The notes beneath the pieces were generated by a model. It saw only the letters and a program-made list of their open reading frames with translations. It was not told the DNA's origin and searched no databases. This document shows, piece by piece, positions 13,548 to 14,781 of a stretch of DNA of 14,781 nucleotides (its first letter is position 1; every line of letters starts with the position of its first letter). The DNA lies in the NCBI GenBank assembly GCA_036264235.1, contig DATARH010000210.1, forward strand, positions 1 through 14,781, given 5' to 3'. Position numbers and translations under genes: made by a program. The stretch is from DATARH01 sp036264235 (GTDB lineage Bacteria > Pseudomonadota > Alphaproteobacteria > ATCC43930 > CGMCC-115725).

Positions 13548-14781
13548 ATGAGCGACGGATCGATCGCCATCGTCGGCGCGTCCTGCCGATTTCCCGGCGC
13601 CGCGCGCCTTGACGCTTTCTGGGACCTGCTGGTCTCCGGCAGAGACGCCGTATCGGAGATCGGTCCGGAGCGCTGGTCAACCCGCTATTACTTTCATCCG
13701 AGGCGCGGTGAGCGCGGCAAGAGCTATTCATGGTCTGCCGGGCTGATCGAAGGCGTCGATCTGTTCGAACCAGCCTTCTTCGGAATTTCGCCGCGGGAAG
13801 CGGCGCAGATGGACCCACAACAGCGATTGATGCTGGAACTGGTGTGGCACGCGCTCGAGGATGCCGGCATCCCGGCGAGCCGCCTCGCCGGCAGCGGAAC
13901 TGGGGTCTATATCGGCGCCTCGACGACCGATTACCGCGACCGCAGCATCCCCGACCCCGCGACCGGCGACAGCTATATGATGACCGGCTCAACGCTGAGC
14001 ATCATCGCCAATCGGGTCTCCTACGTCTTCGATCTGCGAGGCCCGAGTCTCGTCGTCGATACTGCCTGCTCGTCGTCGCTGGTCGCGCTGCACCACGCCT
14101 GCGAGGAGATACGTGTCGGGCGGATCGGCAGCGCGGTTGTCGGCGGCGTCAACCTGCTGCTGACGCCATACCCATTCATCGGCTTCTGCAGCGCCTCGAT
14201 GCTGTCGCGCCAGGGGCGCTGCTTCGCCTTCGACGCCCGCGCCGACGGTTATGTCCGCGGCGAAGGCGGCGGTGTCGTGATCCTGAAGCCGCTCGCCCAG
14301 GCGCTCGCCGACGGCGATCCGATCCGCGCCGTTATCGCCGGCACCGGAGTCAATTCCGACGGACGGACGATCGGCTTGTCACTGCCGAGCGAGGCGGCGC
14401 AATCGGCACTGCTGCGCTCGGTCTATGCCGGTGCCGAAGTTTCACCCGACGAATTGGCGTTCTTCGAGATGCACGGCACCGGCACCCCGGCCGGCGATCC
14501 GATCGAGGCCGCCGCGGTCGGCGGCGCGCTCGGCGGGAGGCGGCAAACGCCACTGCCGATCGGCTCGGTCAAGACCAATATCGGACATCTGGAGCCGGCC
14601 TCGGGCATGGCCGGGCTGTTGAAGGCGACGCTCGCGCTCGAACGCGGAATCGTACCGCCGAGCCTGCATTACGAGGCACCTAATCCGAGCATCGCCTTCC
14701 ACGAACTGAATTTGCGCGTGGTCCGGGAAGCAGAGCCGATCGCCAAGGAGGGTGCTCGCTTTGCCGGGGTCAATTCGTTCG
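13548..14781 (+). CDS. Modular type I polyketide synthase, N-terminal ketosynthase (3' end outside window)
   Basis: The first 411 residues of a cytoplasmic multidomain synthase; the reading frame is open to the right edge. It starts almost directly with a beta-ketoacyl synthase domain: IAIVGASCRFPGA at 6-18, FFGISPREAAQMDPQQRLMLEL, active-site DTACSSSL with Cys174, EMHGTGTPAGDP with His309, and SVKTNIGHLEPASG with His347. FAGVNSF at the edge is the beginning of the usual GVNSFGFGGTNAH end block. With the full Cys-His-His set it should perform decarboxylative condensation. No loading module or long docking helix precedes it, so the starter must come in trans or the protein is a later or single module. 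ATG 13548 has only a distant GGGG as ribosome site, but no in-frame alternative was found upstream. Acyltransferase and further domains are expected beyond the window. Confidence 0.93.
   Translation, partial: MSDGSIAIVGASCRFPGAARLDAFWDLLVSGRDAVSEIGPERWSTRYYFHPRRGERGKSYSWSAGLIEGVDLFEPAFFGISPREAAQMDPQQRLMLELVWHALEDAGIPASRLAGSGTGVYIGASTTDYRDRSIPDPATGDSYMMTGSTLSIIANRVSYVFDLRGPSLVVDTACSSSLVALHHACEEIRVGRIGSAVVGGVNLLLTPYPFIGFCSASMLSRQGRCFAFDARADGYVRGEGGGVVILKPLAQALADGDPIRAVIAGTGVNSDGRTIGLSLPSEAAQSALLRSVYAGAEVSPDELAFFEMHGTGTPAGDPIEAAAVGGALGGRRQTPLPIGSVKTNIGHLEPASGMAGLLKATLALERGIVPPSLHYEAPNPSIAFHELNLRVVREAEPIAKEGARFAGVNSF

Overview
The window reads as chromosomal DNA from a high-GC alphaproteobacterium, probably Hyphomicrobiales and perhaps Bradyrhizobium- or Xanthobacteraceae-like. 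The reasons are the high GC, the Liv-type ABC transporter, the NodN-like MaoC hydratase, the nu-class GST, and a palindromic extragenic repeat whose core (GTCATTCCGGG ... CCCGGAA) resembles, from memory, repeats common in that group. No rRNA, tRNA, CRISPR array or transposase was seen. Taxonomy is an inference from gene content.

Positions 1-3870, minus strand: a branched-chain-amino-acid-type (LivKHMG) ABC importer operon. The order is periplasmic binding protein, permease LivH, permease LivM, then ATPase LivG, which runs off the left edge. livH/livM overlap by ATGA and livM/livG by 8 nt. A strong GC hairpin sits between livK and livH. The 167 nt between livK and the next gene hold two divergent sigma70-like promoter candidates.

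Positions 4038-5960, plus strand: a two-domain GNAT acetyltransferase and a zinc-free quinone-oxidoreductase-type MDR protein, translationally coupled. Positions 6027-8855, minus strand: an acyl-CoA carboxyltransferase, an unrecognised protein of clearly lower GC, and a MaoC/NodN-like enoyl-CoA hydratase. The unrecognised gene is bracketed by two inverted copies of a 51-bp palindromic repeat, one of which forms its 3' coding end.

Positions 8968-10810, plus strand: a nu-class GST, an enoyl-thioester-reductase-like MDR protein, and a 58-residue membrane protein starting on the reductase's stop codon (GTGA). Positions 10910-13294: a MASE1-CHASE-HisKA-HATPase sensor kinase without a receiver domain. 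Positions 13548 to the right edge: the first 411 residues of a modular type I polyketide synthase, beginning directly with a ketosynthase whose catalytic Cys-His-His residues are present.

Functionally, most genes handle acyl-CoA or small organic acids: uptake (Liv), carboxylation, hydration, enoyl reduction and acyl transfer. The left and middle parts look like a catabolic acyl-CoA neighbourhood. A link between these acyl-CoA genes and the polyketide synthase, for example as extender supply, is possible but unproven. The most unusual local structure is the repeat-bracketed low-GC gene at 6495-7284.
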